The notes: generated from the sequence alone by a model not told the origin. A stretch of 11,835 nt of DNA from Paenibacillus sp. oral taxon 786 str. D14 (GCF_000159955.1 NZ_GG695971.1:399002-410836); one strand, 5' to 3'. Shown: positions 1 to 6,607, numbered from the stretch's first letter. Made by a program: numbers and translations.

Positions 1-198
1 CGATGCCTGATAGCCGCATCGTCCGCACTCAAACAAAGGAAGGCGTCGGGAGGACAGGCGGGTGCACTCGCTATAAGCGCAGCGCGAGCAAATAAATCCG
101 TTTGGCCACTTCATAGCGATGATTGCCTCAATGCAGTCCGCCTCACTTTGAAAACGGCTGCTAATAGGTTGAAGATCCGTATTCATCCCTAATTCCAT
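1..198 (-). CDS. IS1595/ISXO2-type transposase, N-terminal zinc-ribbon part (cut by left edge)
   Basis: Reading the minus strand from the ATG at 198-196 gives 66 open codons up to the window edge, so only the N-terminus is present. Visible features are a short helical lead (FQSEADCIEAIIAMKWPNGFICSRC) ending in a WPNGF motif, then two CxxC knuckles, C37-x2-C40 and C58-x2-C61, the second in FECGRCGYQAS. This layout (aromatic WPxGF, CxxC, about 17 residues, CxxC, then YQ-A/T-S) is the N-terminal zinc ribbon of IS1595/ISXO2-family transposases, which bind element ends before the DDE nuclease domain that would lie outside the window. The start is supported by a GGAGG ribosome binding site at 211-207, eight bases upstream. 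No terminal inverted repeat was recognised in the intergenic part, so it could be an active IS, a remnant or a domesticated copy. Family call is fairly secure; intactness is unknown. Confidence 0.8.
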   Translation of the reverse strand, partial: MELGMNTDLQPISSRFQSEADCIEAIIAMKWPNGFICSRCAYSECTRLSSRRLPLFECGRCGYQAS

Positions 199-238
199 GT
201 CCGATTCCTCCAATTCAAATCCTCTAACTCAATAAATA

Positions 239-252
239 CGAACGTATGTTCT
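239..252. promoter_or_regulatory. LexA (SOS) box just downstream of the transcription start
   Basis: The plus strand reads CGAACGTATGTTCT, a 13 of 14 match to CGAAC-N4-GTTCG with a perfect GAAC-GTAT-GTTC core. It covers roughly +4 to +17 of the predicted minus-strand transcript. With the box at 270-283 it makes a two-operator arrangement typical of tightly repressed SOS genes. LexA control is inferred from the sequence only. Confidence 0.7.
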
Positions 253-255
253 TTT

Positions 256-291
256 TTTCTTCATTATACCAAACACATGTTCTTTTTACAA
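256..291 (-). promoter_or_regulatory. Sigma-A promoter of the IS1595-like transposase gene
   Basis: On the minus strand a -35 box TTGTAA (291-286) is followed by a 17-base spacer and a perfect -10 box TATAAT (268-263). Transcription would begin near 256, giving a leader of about 57 bases before the ATG at 198. The sequence match is strong; activity is inferred. One LexA-type operator lies inside the spacer and another just after the predicted start, so the promoter is probably repressed in the absence of DNA damage. Confidence 0.7.
270..283. promoter_or_regulatory. LexA (SOS) box in the promoter spacer
   Basis: The plus strand reads CAAACACATGTTCT. Its core AAAC-N4-GTTC matches the Bacillus-type LexA operator (CGAAC-N4-GTTCG) with a few mismatches. 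It lies between the -35 and -10 boxes of the minus-strand promoter, where a bound repressor would exclude RNA polymerase. It is the weaker half of a pair. Confidence 0.55.
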
Positions 292-293
292 GT

Positions 294-308
294 AAAAAAT
301 TCCAGATG
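294..308. repeat. Target-site duplication, left copy
   Basis: AAAAAATTCCAGATG directly precedes the left end of the insertion sequence and is repeated without mismatch at its right end. It lies three bases upstream of the -35 box (286-291) of the minus-strand LexA-type promoter, so the element landed immediately behind that promoter. Confidence 0.9.
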
Positions 309-322
309 TGTTGTTCTTCTGT

Positions 323-360
323 GATAATGTCACCCTATAACTGTTCTGAGATAATGTCAC
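323..360 (+). repeat. Tandem transposase-binding boxes at the left IS end
   Basis: GATAATGTCAC occurs at 323-333 and again at 350-360, 27 bases apart. The right end has the same pair inverted. The inner copy ends two bases before the transposase ATG at 362 and covers the place where a ribosome binding site would be. A transposase bound here could limit its own synthesis. The repeats are seen directly; the binding role is inferred. Confidence 0.7.
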
Positions 361-361
361 T

Positions 362-1708
362 ATGGGACAGGAGACATTAACTTTGACAAGAACAGAACTA
401 AAGAAGGTAGTTGTGGTGGAGAAAGTCCTTGAGGGACATATGACAAACAGAGAAGGAGCAGCAGCCCTAGGGCTGACGGAGCGGCAGATGATTCGACTGA
501 AGAAGAAATATTGTGTTGAGGGAGGAGCGCAGGGAATCATTCATAAAAATCGAGGAAGGAAACCGGTACATGCATTAAGCGATGAACTAAAGGAACAAGT
601 TGTCACCTTATATCAGACGAAGTATCACGGTAGTAACAGTTGTCATTATGCGGAGTTGTTAGAGGAACATGAAGCGATACAAATTAGCCCCTCGAGTGTG
701 CGTAGAATCCTGCTGGATCAAGGGATAAAACAAGTGAAACCAAGACGGCGCAGTAAAGCACATCCGCCTCGTCAACGTAAGGCTCAGGCCGGAATGCTAT
801 GGCAAATTGATGCGACACCTTATGCCTGGCTTGAAAACCGGGCCCCCGCCTTTGCACTACACGCAGCCATTGACGATGCGACAGGCATTGTCGTCGGTGC
901 CGTATTCCGTAAGAACGAGTGTCGTGAAGGCTACTTCTTGGTGAAGCAGCAGGGCATTGAGCAATATGGTGTACCCCTTGGTTTATACAGTGATCGGCAC
1001 ACCATCTTCCGATCGCCGAATGAGAAGCTCACCGTGGAGCAGGAGCTTGCCGGAAAAACCAAACCTCTATCCAATTTCGGTAAAGCCATGGCTGACCTAC
1101 ATATTGAGCATATCAAGGCGATTACGCCTCAAGCCAAGGGACGTATAGAAAGGCTCTGGAAAACGTTCCAGGACCGTCTGGTGATTGAACTGCGGCTCTT
1201 GGGTGTGAAGTCGATGGATGAAGCAAATAAGGTGCTTCCTCTTCTGCTCGACAAGCACAATCGCAAGTTTGCCGTTCTGCCGAAGGAAGCTGACTCGGCT
1301 TATATACCACTTGACGCTGCCGTCCATCTTGGGCATATCTTCACGGTTCGTGAATATCGCCAAATGGGTACTGGCAACACGCTTTCATACAATGGAAAGA
1401 TCTACACTCTCGCCAAACCGATTCCTCTCCGACTTGATGCCAAGTCTACAGTCGAAGTATGTGAGACTTTAAACGGTGAAATTCTGTTGTGGTACCAAGG
1501 GCAAGCCTTACCTTTAAAAAGGACGGAAAAACCTCAACGAGTGGCTGAAGAAACAAAAAAAGCGAGTTCTGCGCAGCCACGCAAACCCGCTGTAGATCAT
1601 CCGTGGAGATCCACGGTAAACACCATGGCTAAGCTTAGCACAAAACGAAGCTCATTCCAAGATGCTATATACTCACAGCATAACAGCTATGCGGAGACCT
1701 CCTGGTAA
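362..1708 (+). CDS. IS1202/ISNCY-type DDE transposase
   Basis: This 448-residue protein would catalyse movement of the surrounding insertion sequence. Residues about 12-50 form a helix-turn-helix (GHMTNREGAAALGLTERQMIRL) and a second DNA-binding segment with a basic linker (KPRRRSKAHPPRQRK) follows. The RNase H-like catalytic core starts at MLWQIDAT. The likely catalytic triad is D150 (QIDAT), D211 (YSDRH) and E263 (GRIERLWKT). The insertion HTIFRSP plus the motif TPQAKGRIER is characteristic of the ISNCY/IS1202 type and separates it from IS481. No frameshift or missing catalytic residue is seen, so it appears active. There is no good Shine-Dalgarno sequence; the ATG at 362 is chosen because it precedes the complete helix-turn-helix, though a shorter start at residue 26 is possible. 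Translation may be weak or leaderless. Confidence 0.88.
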   Translation: MGQETLTLTRTELKKVVVVEKVLEGHMTNREGAAALGLTERQMIRLKKKYCVEGGAQGIIHKNRGRKPVHALSDELKEQVVTLYQTKYHGSNSCHYAELLEEHEAIQISPSSVRRILLDQGIKQVKPRRRSKAHPPRQRKAQAGMLWQIDATPYAWLENRAPAFALHAAIDDATGIVVGAVFRKNECREGYFLVKQQGIEQYGVPLGLYSDRHTIFRSPNEKLTVEQELAGKTKPLSNFGKAMADLHIEHIKAITPQAKGRIERLWKTFQDRLVIELRLLGVKSMDEANKVLPLLLDKHNRKFAVLPKEADSAYIPLDAAVHLGHIFTVREYRQMGTGNTLSYNGKIYTLAKPIPLRLDAKSTVEVCETLNGEILLWYQGQALPLKRTEKPQRVAEETKKASSAQPRKPAVDHPWRSTVNTMAKLSTKRSSFQDAIYSQHNSYAETSW

Positions 1709-1720
1709 AACAGGAGGCTC
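1694..1720 (+). other. Stem-loop overlapping the transposase stop codon
   Basis: CCTCCTG (1698-1704) pairs with CAGGAGG (1711-1717) around the loop GTAAAA. GAG/CTC can extend the stem past a bulged A. The TAA stop (1706-1708) is in the loop. No T-tract follows, so it is not a standard intrinsic terminator. It may protect the mRNA end or impede readthrough. Confidence 0.5.
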
Positions 1721-1731
1721 TAACAAATAAA

Positions 1732-1767
1732 GTGACATTTTCATAGCACAGTTAAGGTGACATTTTC
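1732..1767 (-). repeat. Tandem transposase-binding boxes at the right IS end
   Basis: GTGACATTTTC occurs at 1732-1742 and 1757-1767, 25 bases apart, which is GAAAATGTCAC on the minus strand. This mirrors the GATAATGTCAC pair at the left end. Having two copies per end suggests that each end binds two transposase units. Confidence 0.7.
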
Positions 1768-1783
1768 ACAGACGATTGACAGC

Positions 1784-1798
1784 AAAAAATTCCAGATG
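1784..1798. repeat. Target-site duplication, right copy
   Basis: AAAAAATTCCAGATG follows the right end of the insertion sequence, identical to the left copy. Removing the element and one copy restores a short near-palindrome (AGATGGGCCATCT, starting at the end of the duplicated site), which may have been a structural feature of the target. Confidence 0.9.
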
Positions 1799-1813
1799 GG
1801 CCATCTTATTTTC

Positions 1814-2125
1814 GTAAAAATAGGAATGATCAGCTACCGGGTAACCTCGTCTCATCCCGATCATAGAGTCCTCTATTCTGAACAAAAGGGATAATGGTAC
1901 AAAGAGGTAGCAAGAAGATCCTCTTCCTAGCTCCACCAATTCTGAGCAAAAGGGATAATCATGCAAAGAGGTGCAGCGAGAGGATCCCTTTCTCGATCCC
2001 CATTCTGATTGAAAGGGATAATGGTGCAAAGGGGAGGCTAGAAGAGCCCCTTCCTAAACCTCCCTATTTCTGAACGAAAGGGATAATCATCAAAAGAGGC
2101 GCGCGAAAGACCATACGGGGCAGGA
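1814..2125. repeat. About 64-base tandem repeat array with hairpin arms
   Basis: Four clear units begin with TTCTGA at 1876, 1940, 2003 and 2068 (periods 64, 63, 65), and a decayed copy may start near 1814. Each clear unit reads TTCTGANN-RAAAGGGATAAT, then GGT or CAT, then CAAARRGG and a variable half. In unit 1, AAGAGG pairs with CCTCTT; in unit 3, AAGGGG pairs with CCCCTT, which is a compensatory change. Unit 2 can form CGAGA/TCTCG instead. Units alternate GGT, CAT, GGT, CAT after ATAAT, suggesting growth by two-unit steps. The periods are not all multiples of three, so a coding repeat is unlikely. The array fills the space between the insertion sequence and the chemoreceptor gene. Function is unknown. 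Confidence 0.75.
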
Positions 2126-2177
2126 GAGTACCACCAACCAGGGGGGATTGATCTTTTTTTGCATCTATATTCAAGAC

Positions 2178-2206
2178 TTGGAGCAACGAGTATAATCTAG
2201 TATAAA
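2178..2206 (+). promoter_or_regulatory. Candidate sigma-A promoter for the chemoreceptor gene
   Basis: TTGGAG (2178-2183) is followed by a 17-base spacer and TATAAA (2201-2206). A second -10-like hexamer, TATAAT, lies at 2191-2196 but has no good -35 at the right distance. No sigma-D (motility) signature was found. The call rests on hexamer matches only. Confidence 0.45.
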
Positions 2207-2241
2207 AGCTTATTCATTATGTAAGAGAAGGAAGGTCGTCA

Positions 2242-3495
2242 ATGCAAAAACGCGTTAGGTTAGCTCTATTATTGATCCCCATTCTTTTGGCGGTGGTTCC
2301 CTGTATTCTAGCGTTGGTCGTAAACGGCGGGGTTGAACCAACCTGGTACCTGATTACGGGCATATCTGTTGTGCTGGCGGTCTTGGCAGCTATCGTATTG
2401 ATTCGAATGATTGCCGTCCCGCTGGAACGTTTGACGGAAACGGCCAAGCATATTAGTGAAGGGGATTTGACCCGGCGCTTGGACTATTTGAACCGGACAG
2501 ATGAGATCGGCGCCATGGCAAACCAATATCAACGGATGGTAGACCATCTTCGGGGGATCATCACCAGCATTCGGGATACGACGAACCAGGTCGTTACCAC
2601 GTCCGAACGGCTGTCAGCGGGTGCGAAGCAAACGGTGGACACGATCGGGCAAGTCAATGGTGCCCTCCAGGAGATTGCAGCTGGTAGCGAACGGCAGTTG
2701 TCGGAACTGGAAGGCGGAGCCCAAGGCATGGGAGAGATGTCCCGTCAGGCGAGTCAAATGTCGGAGCAAATCGTTAACCTTACCGAGACGATGGAGAAGA
2801 CGACTGCAGCTGCAGAGGAAGGGAACTCATCCGTGCTGAGCGTAGTTGAGAAAATGGAACGAATTCAGCAAACCGTTGATGAGCTGGGAGAAGTCATCCA
2901 GACGTTAGGCGAGCATACGGCCAATATCGGTGGTATTATCGAAGTGATTACAGGTATTGCTCAGCAGACGAACTTGCTGGCGCTAAACGCATCGATCGAA
3001 GCGGCGCGAGCCGGTGAGGAAGGCCGGGGATTCGCCGTAGTTGCTTCGGAGGTGCGCAAGCTGGCGGAAGGGTCCGAGCAATCGGCCAAGCAAATTGCGG
3101 AGCTGATCGGCAGCGTGCAGGCGGAAGTCGAACGCGCGGTCGTCTCCATGGAGGAGGCCAAGCAGGGGGTTCACGAAGGGATTCTTGCCGTTGATACCTC
3201 CGGCCGCTCGTTCTCGCGGATTCGCAAAGCGGTTCGCAGCGCTGCGGACAAGATGGAAGGCCTCGTTGCGAGTGTCAAAGAGATGGCCACCGGCACGGAA
3301 GTGGCAAAATATACCATTCAAGGGAATCGTCAGATATCCGAGGAACTCGCCAGCAAAACCCAGACGATTTCCGCCGCTGCGGAGGAACAGCTTGCTTCCG
3401 TTGAGGAAATTGCCTCCTCTGCCGCCCAGCTGGCTCAAATTGCTGAACAATTAAAAGTAAAAGTGGACAAGTTCCAGATGGATCGGAAATCCTGA
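2242..3495 (+). CDS. Methyl-accepting chemotaxis protein with minimal extracellular region
   Basis: This 417-residue protein would signal through CheA/CheW at the cytoplasmic membrane. It has a first membrane helix (about residues 7-27), a loop of only about seven residues (NGGVEPT), a second helix (about 35-57), a HAMP domain (about 55-108, with P60 and the DEIG motif near 87-90) and a long helical signalling domain. The conserved hairpin tip is at about 239-285, including [20 protein letters not shown] and [13 protein letters not shown]. Typical chemoreceptors of Bacillus-type bacteria have a large extracellular ligand domain and about 560-660 residues; this one has none, so it cannot bind an external ligand in the usual way. 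It may sense membrane state, energy or a partner protein. The ATG at 2242 follows a purine-rich GAAGGAAGG site. The gene is monocistronic, with a terminator right after it. Confidence 0.9.
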   Translation: MQKRVRLALLLIPILLAVVPCILALVVNGGVEPTWYLITGISVVLAVLAAIVLIRMIAVPLERLTETAKHISEGDLTRRLDYLNRTDEIGAMANQYQRMVDHLRGIITSIRDTTNQVVTTSERLSAGAKQTVDTIGQVNGALQEIAAGSERQLSELEGGAQGMGEMSRQASQMSEQIVNLTETMEKTTAAAEEGNSSVLSVVEKMERIQQTVDELGEVIQTLGEHTANIGGIIEVITGIAQQTNLLALNASIEAARAGEEGRGFAVVASEVRKLAEGSEQSAKQIAELIGSVQAEVERAVVSMEEAKQGVHEGILAVDTSGRSFSRIRKAVRSAADKMEGLVASVKEMATGTEVAKYTIQGNRQISEELASKTQTISAAAEEQLASVEEIASSAAQLAQIAEQLKVKVDKFQMDRKS

Positions 3496-3510
3496 TTCAT
3501 CCACTGCATT

Positions 3511-3542
3511 GCTCTCCGGTTTACCGCCGGAGGGCTTTTTTT
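3511..3542 (+). terminator. Intrinsic terminator after the chemoreceptor gene
   Basis: A nine-pair stem (3511-3519 with 3527-3535, including one T-G pair) encloses a seven-base loop and is followed by seven T residues (3536-3542). It starts 15 bases after the chemoreceptor stop and isolates that gene from the germination operon. Confidence 0.9.
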
Positions 3543-3545
3543 GTC

Positions 3546-3575
3546 TACATAGATTTTCCAAAATGGTACATTCTA
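3546..3575 (+). promoter_or_regulatory. Candidate sigma-G promoter for the germination operon
   Basis: TACATA (3546-3551) is separated by 17 bases from CATTCTA (3569-3575). The downstream box matches the sigma-G -10 form CATNHTA; the upstream one matches TGMATR in five of six positions. Germinant receptor operons in Bacillus are transcribed by the forespore factor sigma-G, which agrees with the position. The start would be near 3582, leaving a leader of about 37 bases. The match is by eye. Confidence 0.5.
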
Positions 3576-3618
3576 CATCATATCACCATGAATCGGCGGA
3601 CCGGCAAGGAGTGTTCCC

Positions 3619-5142
3619 ATGAAGACCAAGGAACGAAAACAAGAGAACAAAATCAGCCGAGATTTGGCGGAAAATATCAAGCAAGTGAAAAACGTATTCC
3701 AGGACTGTTCCGACGTCATCTACCGCGAGATTCAGCTCACCGAGGATATCCGCGGTTTGCTGGTATACATTGAAGGGATAGCTAAAGTTGAGGACGTTCA
3801 GCAGCATATGCTGCGTCCGTTGATCGAGGGATTGGCCAAGCACCCGCACGCAAACGGGGACATCTATCCGTTATCGTTCACGAGAATCTCGTTAAGCCAA
3901 ACGCAGGCTGCTACCGACTGGCCGACGGTGATAAACGGAGTATTGACGGCAAACGTTGCTATTTTTGTTGAAGGCATGGACGAGGTGCTGCTGTTCAGCG
4001 TCAAGGGCGGTTCGCGCCGGAGCGTTCAGGAGCCGCAGACGGAAGCGGTGATCCGCGGTCCGCGTGAAGGCTTCACGGAGTCGCTAAGGATCAATACCGC
4101 CTTAATCCGGTTCAAAATCAAATCGGAAAAGCTGAAATTAATCGATATGGTGATCGGTTCGATGACAAAGACGGACGTCGCGATCGCCTATATCGAAGGT
4201 GTGGCCGAGGAATCGCTGATTGCTGATGTAAAGGACCGGCTCGAGAGCATCGATATCGATGGGATTCTGGAATCCGGATACATCGAGGAATGGATTGAGG
4301 ATAATCCTTCCTCGCCGTTTCCGCAGATGCAATATTCCGAACGGCCAGACTCCGTTGCTGCGCAGCTGCTGGAGGGGAGGATCGCCATTTTTGTGGACGG
4401 CACGCCGTTTGTGCTGATTGCTCCTGTGACGTTATGGCAGCTTCTGCAGGCCAGCGAGGATTATTACGAACGCTTTTTCATCAGCAATATGATTCGCTGG
4501 ATTCGCATCTTTTTCTTGTTTCTTGCCCTGTTTCTGCCCAGCTTGTATATCGCGGTCACGACCTTCCATCAGGATATGCTGCCTTCGACTTTAATCTTAA
4601 GCATCGCTGCTTCCCGGGAAGCGATTCCTTTCCCCGCGTTGGTGGAGGCCTTTATTATGGAAATCTCCTTTGAAGCGCTGCGGGAGGCCGGCATCCGTCT
4701 GCCCAAAACGGTTGGGCAAGCGGTCAGCATCCTGGGGGCGCTGGTGATTGGGCAAGCTGCAGTCCAGGCCGGCATCGTGTCCGCACCGATGGTTATCGTC
4801 GTCTCGCTGACCGGGATCGCTTCCTTCACGATTCCCCGTTTTAGTCTTGCGGTGACGGTTCGGATGCTGCGTTTTCCGATCATGATGCTGGCCAGCGCCT
4901 TCGGATTATTTGGCATCGTGATCGGTGCGATTTGGATCGTCGTCCATCTAACGCAGTTAAAGTCGTTTGGCGTGCCTTACATGAAGGGGGTAGCCCCGTA
5001 TGAGGCAAGAGATATGAAGGATATTTTCAGCAGGGTGCCGATCTGGAAGATGAAGGAGCGGCCTTCGGACGCAACCCGAGGGAACGTTCGTCGAATCGGA
5101 AAATCCCGTCCATTGGGGGGTGATTCCAATGAAGGATGGTGA
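3619..5142 (+). CDS. Spore germination protein, GerA-type A subunit
   Basis: This is the A subunit of a germinant receptor in the spore inner membrane, which responds to small nutrients and triggers ion release. At 507 residues it has the usual family length. The first about 290 residues are soluble (the N-terminal GerA domain). Membrane helices follow from about residue 297 (IFFLFLALFLPSLYIAV) to about 450. The family signature REAGIRLPKTVGQAVSILG, followed by ALVIGQAAVQAG, is present, as is a PFP motif in the helix region. The cytoplasmic tail carries the usual YEARDMKDIFSRVPIWKM segment. The ATG at 3619 is seven bases after AAGGAG (3606-3611). It heads an A-C-D-B operon and its stop is six bases before the next gene. 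The germinant cannot be predicted. Confidence 0.94.
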   Translation: MKTKERKQENKISRDLAENIKQVKNVFQDCSDVIYREIQLTEDIRGLLVYIEGIAKVEDVQQHMLRPLIEGLAKHPHANGDIYPLSFTRISLSQTQAATDWPTVINGVLTANVAIFVEGMDEVLLFSVKGGSRRSVQEPQTEAVIRGPREGFTESLRINTALIRFKIKSEKLKLIDMVIGSMTKTDVAIAYIEGVAEESLIADVKDRLESIDIDGILESGYIEEWIEDNPSSPFPQMQYSERPDSVAAQLLEGRIAIFVDGTPFVLIAPVTLWQLLQASEDYYERFFISNMIRWIRIFFLFLALFLPSLYIAVTTFHQDMLPSTLILSIAASREAIPFPALVEAFIMEISFEALREAGIRLPKTVGQAVSILGALVIGQAAVQAGIVSAPMVIVVSLTGIASFTIPRFSLAVTVRMLRFPIMMLASAFGLFGIVIGAIWIVVHLTQLKSFGVPYMKGVAPYEARDMKDIFSRVPIWKMKERPSDATRGNVRRIGKSRPLGGDSNEGW

Positions 5143-5148
5143 ACGTTC

Positions 5149-6354
5149 GTGAAAGCAAGCTTTGCCCGGGTTCGGGCGATTAGCGTGTTCGTCCTGCTTC
5201 CCTGCCTGCTGACGGGCTGCTGGGATCGCGTCGAAGTGAACGATGTTGCCTTTGTTCTGGCGACTTCAACGGATTTGGATGAAGGCCAAATTCGTTCGAC
5301 CGCGCAAATCGCCTTGCCCAGTTCGCTCGGGGGTGCTGGCACCCAAGGGGGCGGGGGCGGAACGACCGGCAGCAAAACCTACCTGATGGTTTCCCAAACG
5401 GCACCAACGCCATTCCAGGCGAATGAAAAGTTGCAAGACAGTTTATCGCGGGTGATCAACTTCTCTCACCGGAGGGTGACGATTATTGGAGAGGAGTTCG
5501 CCAAATCGGGAATTGCCGGGTCTATCGACGTCTTGGCTCGGTTTCCGCAAAATCGGCTAACGACCTACGTTGTGCTTAGCCGCGGGCCAGGATATAAATT
5601 GCTGGACGTTGAGGCCCCGATCGAGCAATCCCCTTCGGAAATGATCCGCGAGCTGGCCAAGTCGGCCATGCAGGACCCGATCTCTATCCAAAGCATGGCC
5701 AATGCGCTGCTAACCGAAGGAAGAGATTTCGCAATTCCGGTCATGGTGACGACGCCCAGTGTTCCCGAGAAGGTCGGGAATGGCCAAAGCCTGGTCAGGC
5801 TGGATGGATTAGGCGTATTTCACGACGACAGGCTGTCGGGTTATTTAACTGATAAGCAAGCGCCTATGGCGCTGATCGCGATGGGGCAGGCGCTGAATCC
5901 CAAATTCACGGTCGTGATGGGTGAACATCATCCGCAAGAATCGGCGACGATCGTATTAAATCAAATCCACAGGAAAATCCATCCTCATCTGGAGGATGGG
6001 AGCATCTCGTTCGACTTGGAGATCGAGGCGACCGGGTTGATCTTGGAAAATGTGACCCGGCAAAGTTTCGAACATACGATGATGTTATCGCTGGAGAAGC
6101 ATGCCAATACGTTTCTGGATCAGGAGATCCAGTCGGTCATTAAAGAAACGTTTCAAAAGCATCGATCGGATATTTATGGATTTAGCACCGCCCTGAACAG
6201 CAAGTACCCTGCCGAATGGAACAAAATGAAACACCGCTGGCATGACCTGCTGCCGGAAGTCGAGGTCCGTGTCCGGACAAAGGTTCATCTGGAGAATAGC
6301 GGCGAATTAATCGACTCGCTGGGAATAAAGGAGGAGCTTATCAAGAATGACTAG
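5149..6354 (+). CDS. Spore germination lipoprotein, GerC type (Ger(x)C family)
   Basis: This 401-residue lipoprotein is the C subunit of the germinant receptor, anchored on the outer face of the spore inner membrane. The N-terminus is a lipoprotein signal peptide: basic start, hydrophobic stretch, and lipobox LTGC with C24 as the lipid-modified residue. The next residues WDRVEVNDVAFV are the family hallmark that follows the cysteine. The Ger(x)C N-terminal domain covers roughly residues 25-195 and the C-terminal domain roughly 210-390. A glycine-rich stretch (LGGAGTQGGGGG, near residues 60-71) is a likely loop. The start is GTG at 5149, chosen because it gives a proper signal peptide; AAGGA at 5132-5136 is rather distant, so coupling to the A gene six bases upstream is likely. 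Its end overlaps the next gene by eight bases. Confidence 0.93.
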   Translation: MKASFARVRAISVFVLLPCLLTGCWDRVEVNDVAFVLATSTDLDEGQIRSTAQIALPSSLGGAGTQGGGGGTTGSKTYLMVSQTAPTPFQANEKLQDSLSRVINFSHRRVTIIGEEFAKSGIAGSIDVLARFPQNRLTTYVVLSRGPGYKLLDVEAPIEQSPSEMIRELAKSAMQDPISIQSMANALLTEGRDFAIPVMVTTPSVPEKVGNGQSLVRLDGLGVFHDDRLSGYLTDKQAPMALIAMGQALNPKFTVVMGEHHPQESATIVLNQIHRKIHPHLEDGSISFDLEIEATGLILENVTRQSFEHTMMLSLEKHANTFLDQEIQSVIKETFQKHRSDIYGFSTALNSKYPAEWNKMKHRWHDLLPEVEVRVRTKVHLENSGELIDSLGIKEELIKND

Positions 6355-6574
6355 TTCCTACATTGGATTGTTGTTGTTGATTGCTTTCAACTGCTGGCGG
6401 GACCGGGAGGCACTCCGGGAAGGAGGGGCGCTGAGCCGCTGGGCGTTTTATTCGGTGATGGCCGCTTCCTTCGGGATCCTGATCTATGTGACATGGTCCT
6501 CCCAAGTCTTCTATCCCACAGAGTGGCTGGGACGGGTGTTACAGCCGCTGGTACCGTTTGATCATCATCATTGA
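6347..6574 (+). CDS. Small two-helix germinant receptor D subunit
   Basis: This 75-residue protein has a short hydrophobic segment (about residues 5-16), a charged link (WRDREALREGG) and a second membrane helix (about 31-50), with a tail ending in HHH. Small proteins of about 75 residues with two membrane helices, encoded in or beside germinant receptor operons, are known in Bacillus as D subunits, which modulate receptor activity. The identification here rests on size, topology and position rather than on a strong motif. The ATG at 6347 lies inside the end of the C gene (ATGACTAG overlap) and follows GGAGGAG at 6330-6336, so it is clearly translated as part of the operon. It is easily missed because of its size. 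Confidence 0.75.
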   Translation: MTSSYIGLLLLIAFNCWRDREALREGGALSRWAFYSVMAASFGILIYVTWSSQVFYPTEWLGRVLQPLVPFDHHH

Positions 6575-6607
6575 TAACCCTACCGAACATGGAGGAGTGT
6601 GCCTGTC

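Larger units (their letters stand above)
309..1783 (+). mobile_element. Complete IS1202/ISNCY-type insertion sequence
   Basis: The element is about 1475 bases long and carries one transposase gene (362-1708). It is flanked by identical 15-base copies of AAAAAATTCCAGATG. The ends are imperfect inverted repeats: after a divergent tip of about ten bases, the left end reads CTGTGATAATGTCACC and the inverted right end CTGTGAAAATGTCACC, and similarity continues inward for about 30 more bases. The exact left boundary is uncertain by one base because G308 could belong to the element. Target duplications of about 15 bases fit my recollection of one subgroup of the IS1202 family. The intact ORF, matching ends and perfect duplication suggest recent insertion. 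Confidence 0.85.

Noticed and set aside
286..540. Minus-strand 84-codon reading frame at the left end of the IS
   Set aside because: It is antisense to the transposase start and spans the IS boundary and target duplication. It has no recognisable family or start signal.
1776..1804. Complete outward promoter from the IS right end towards the chemoreceptor
   Set aside because: TTGACA is perfect, but at 16-18 bases downstream the sequence is around GGCCAT, with no -10-like hexamer. It only works on paper when joined to the left IS end.
1766..2029. Minus-strand 87-codon reading frame with repeated peptide-like segments (HDYPF, HHYPF)
   Set aside because: It is read through the 64-base repeats. 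Unit periods of 63, 64 and 65 shift the frame between units, so the peptide repeat is not maintained. It also runs across the IS boundary and has no ribosome binding site.
1814..2125. CRISPR array
   Set aside because: The repeats are tandem and about 64 bases long with similarity throughout, not short identical repeats separated by unique spacers. No cas gene is present.
2983..3450. Minus-strand 155-codon reading frame opposite the chemoreceptor
   Set aside because: It is antisense to the conserved signalling domain and has no start signal or family resemblance.
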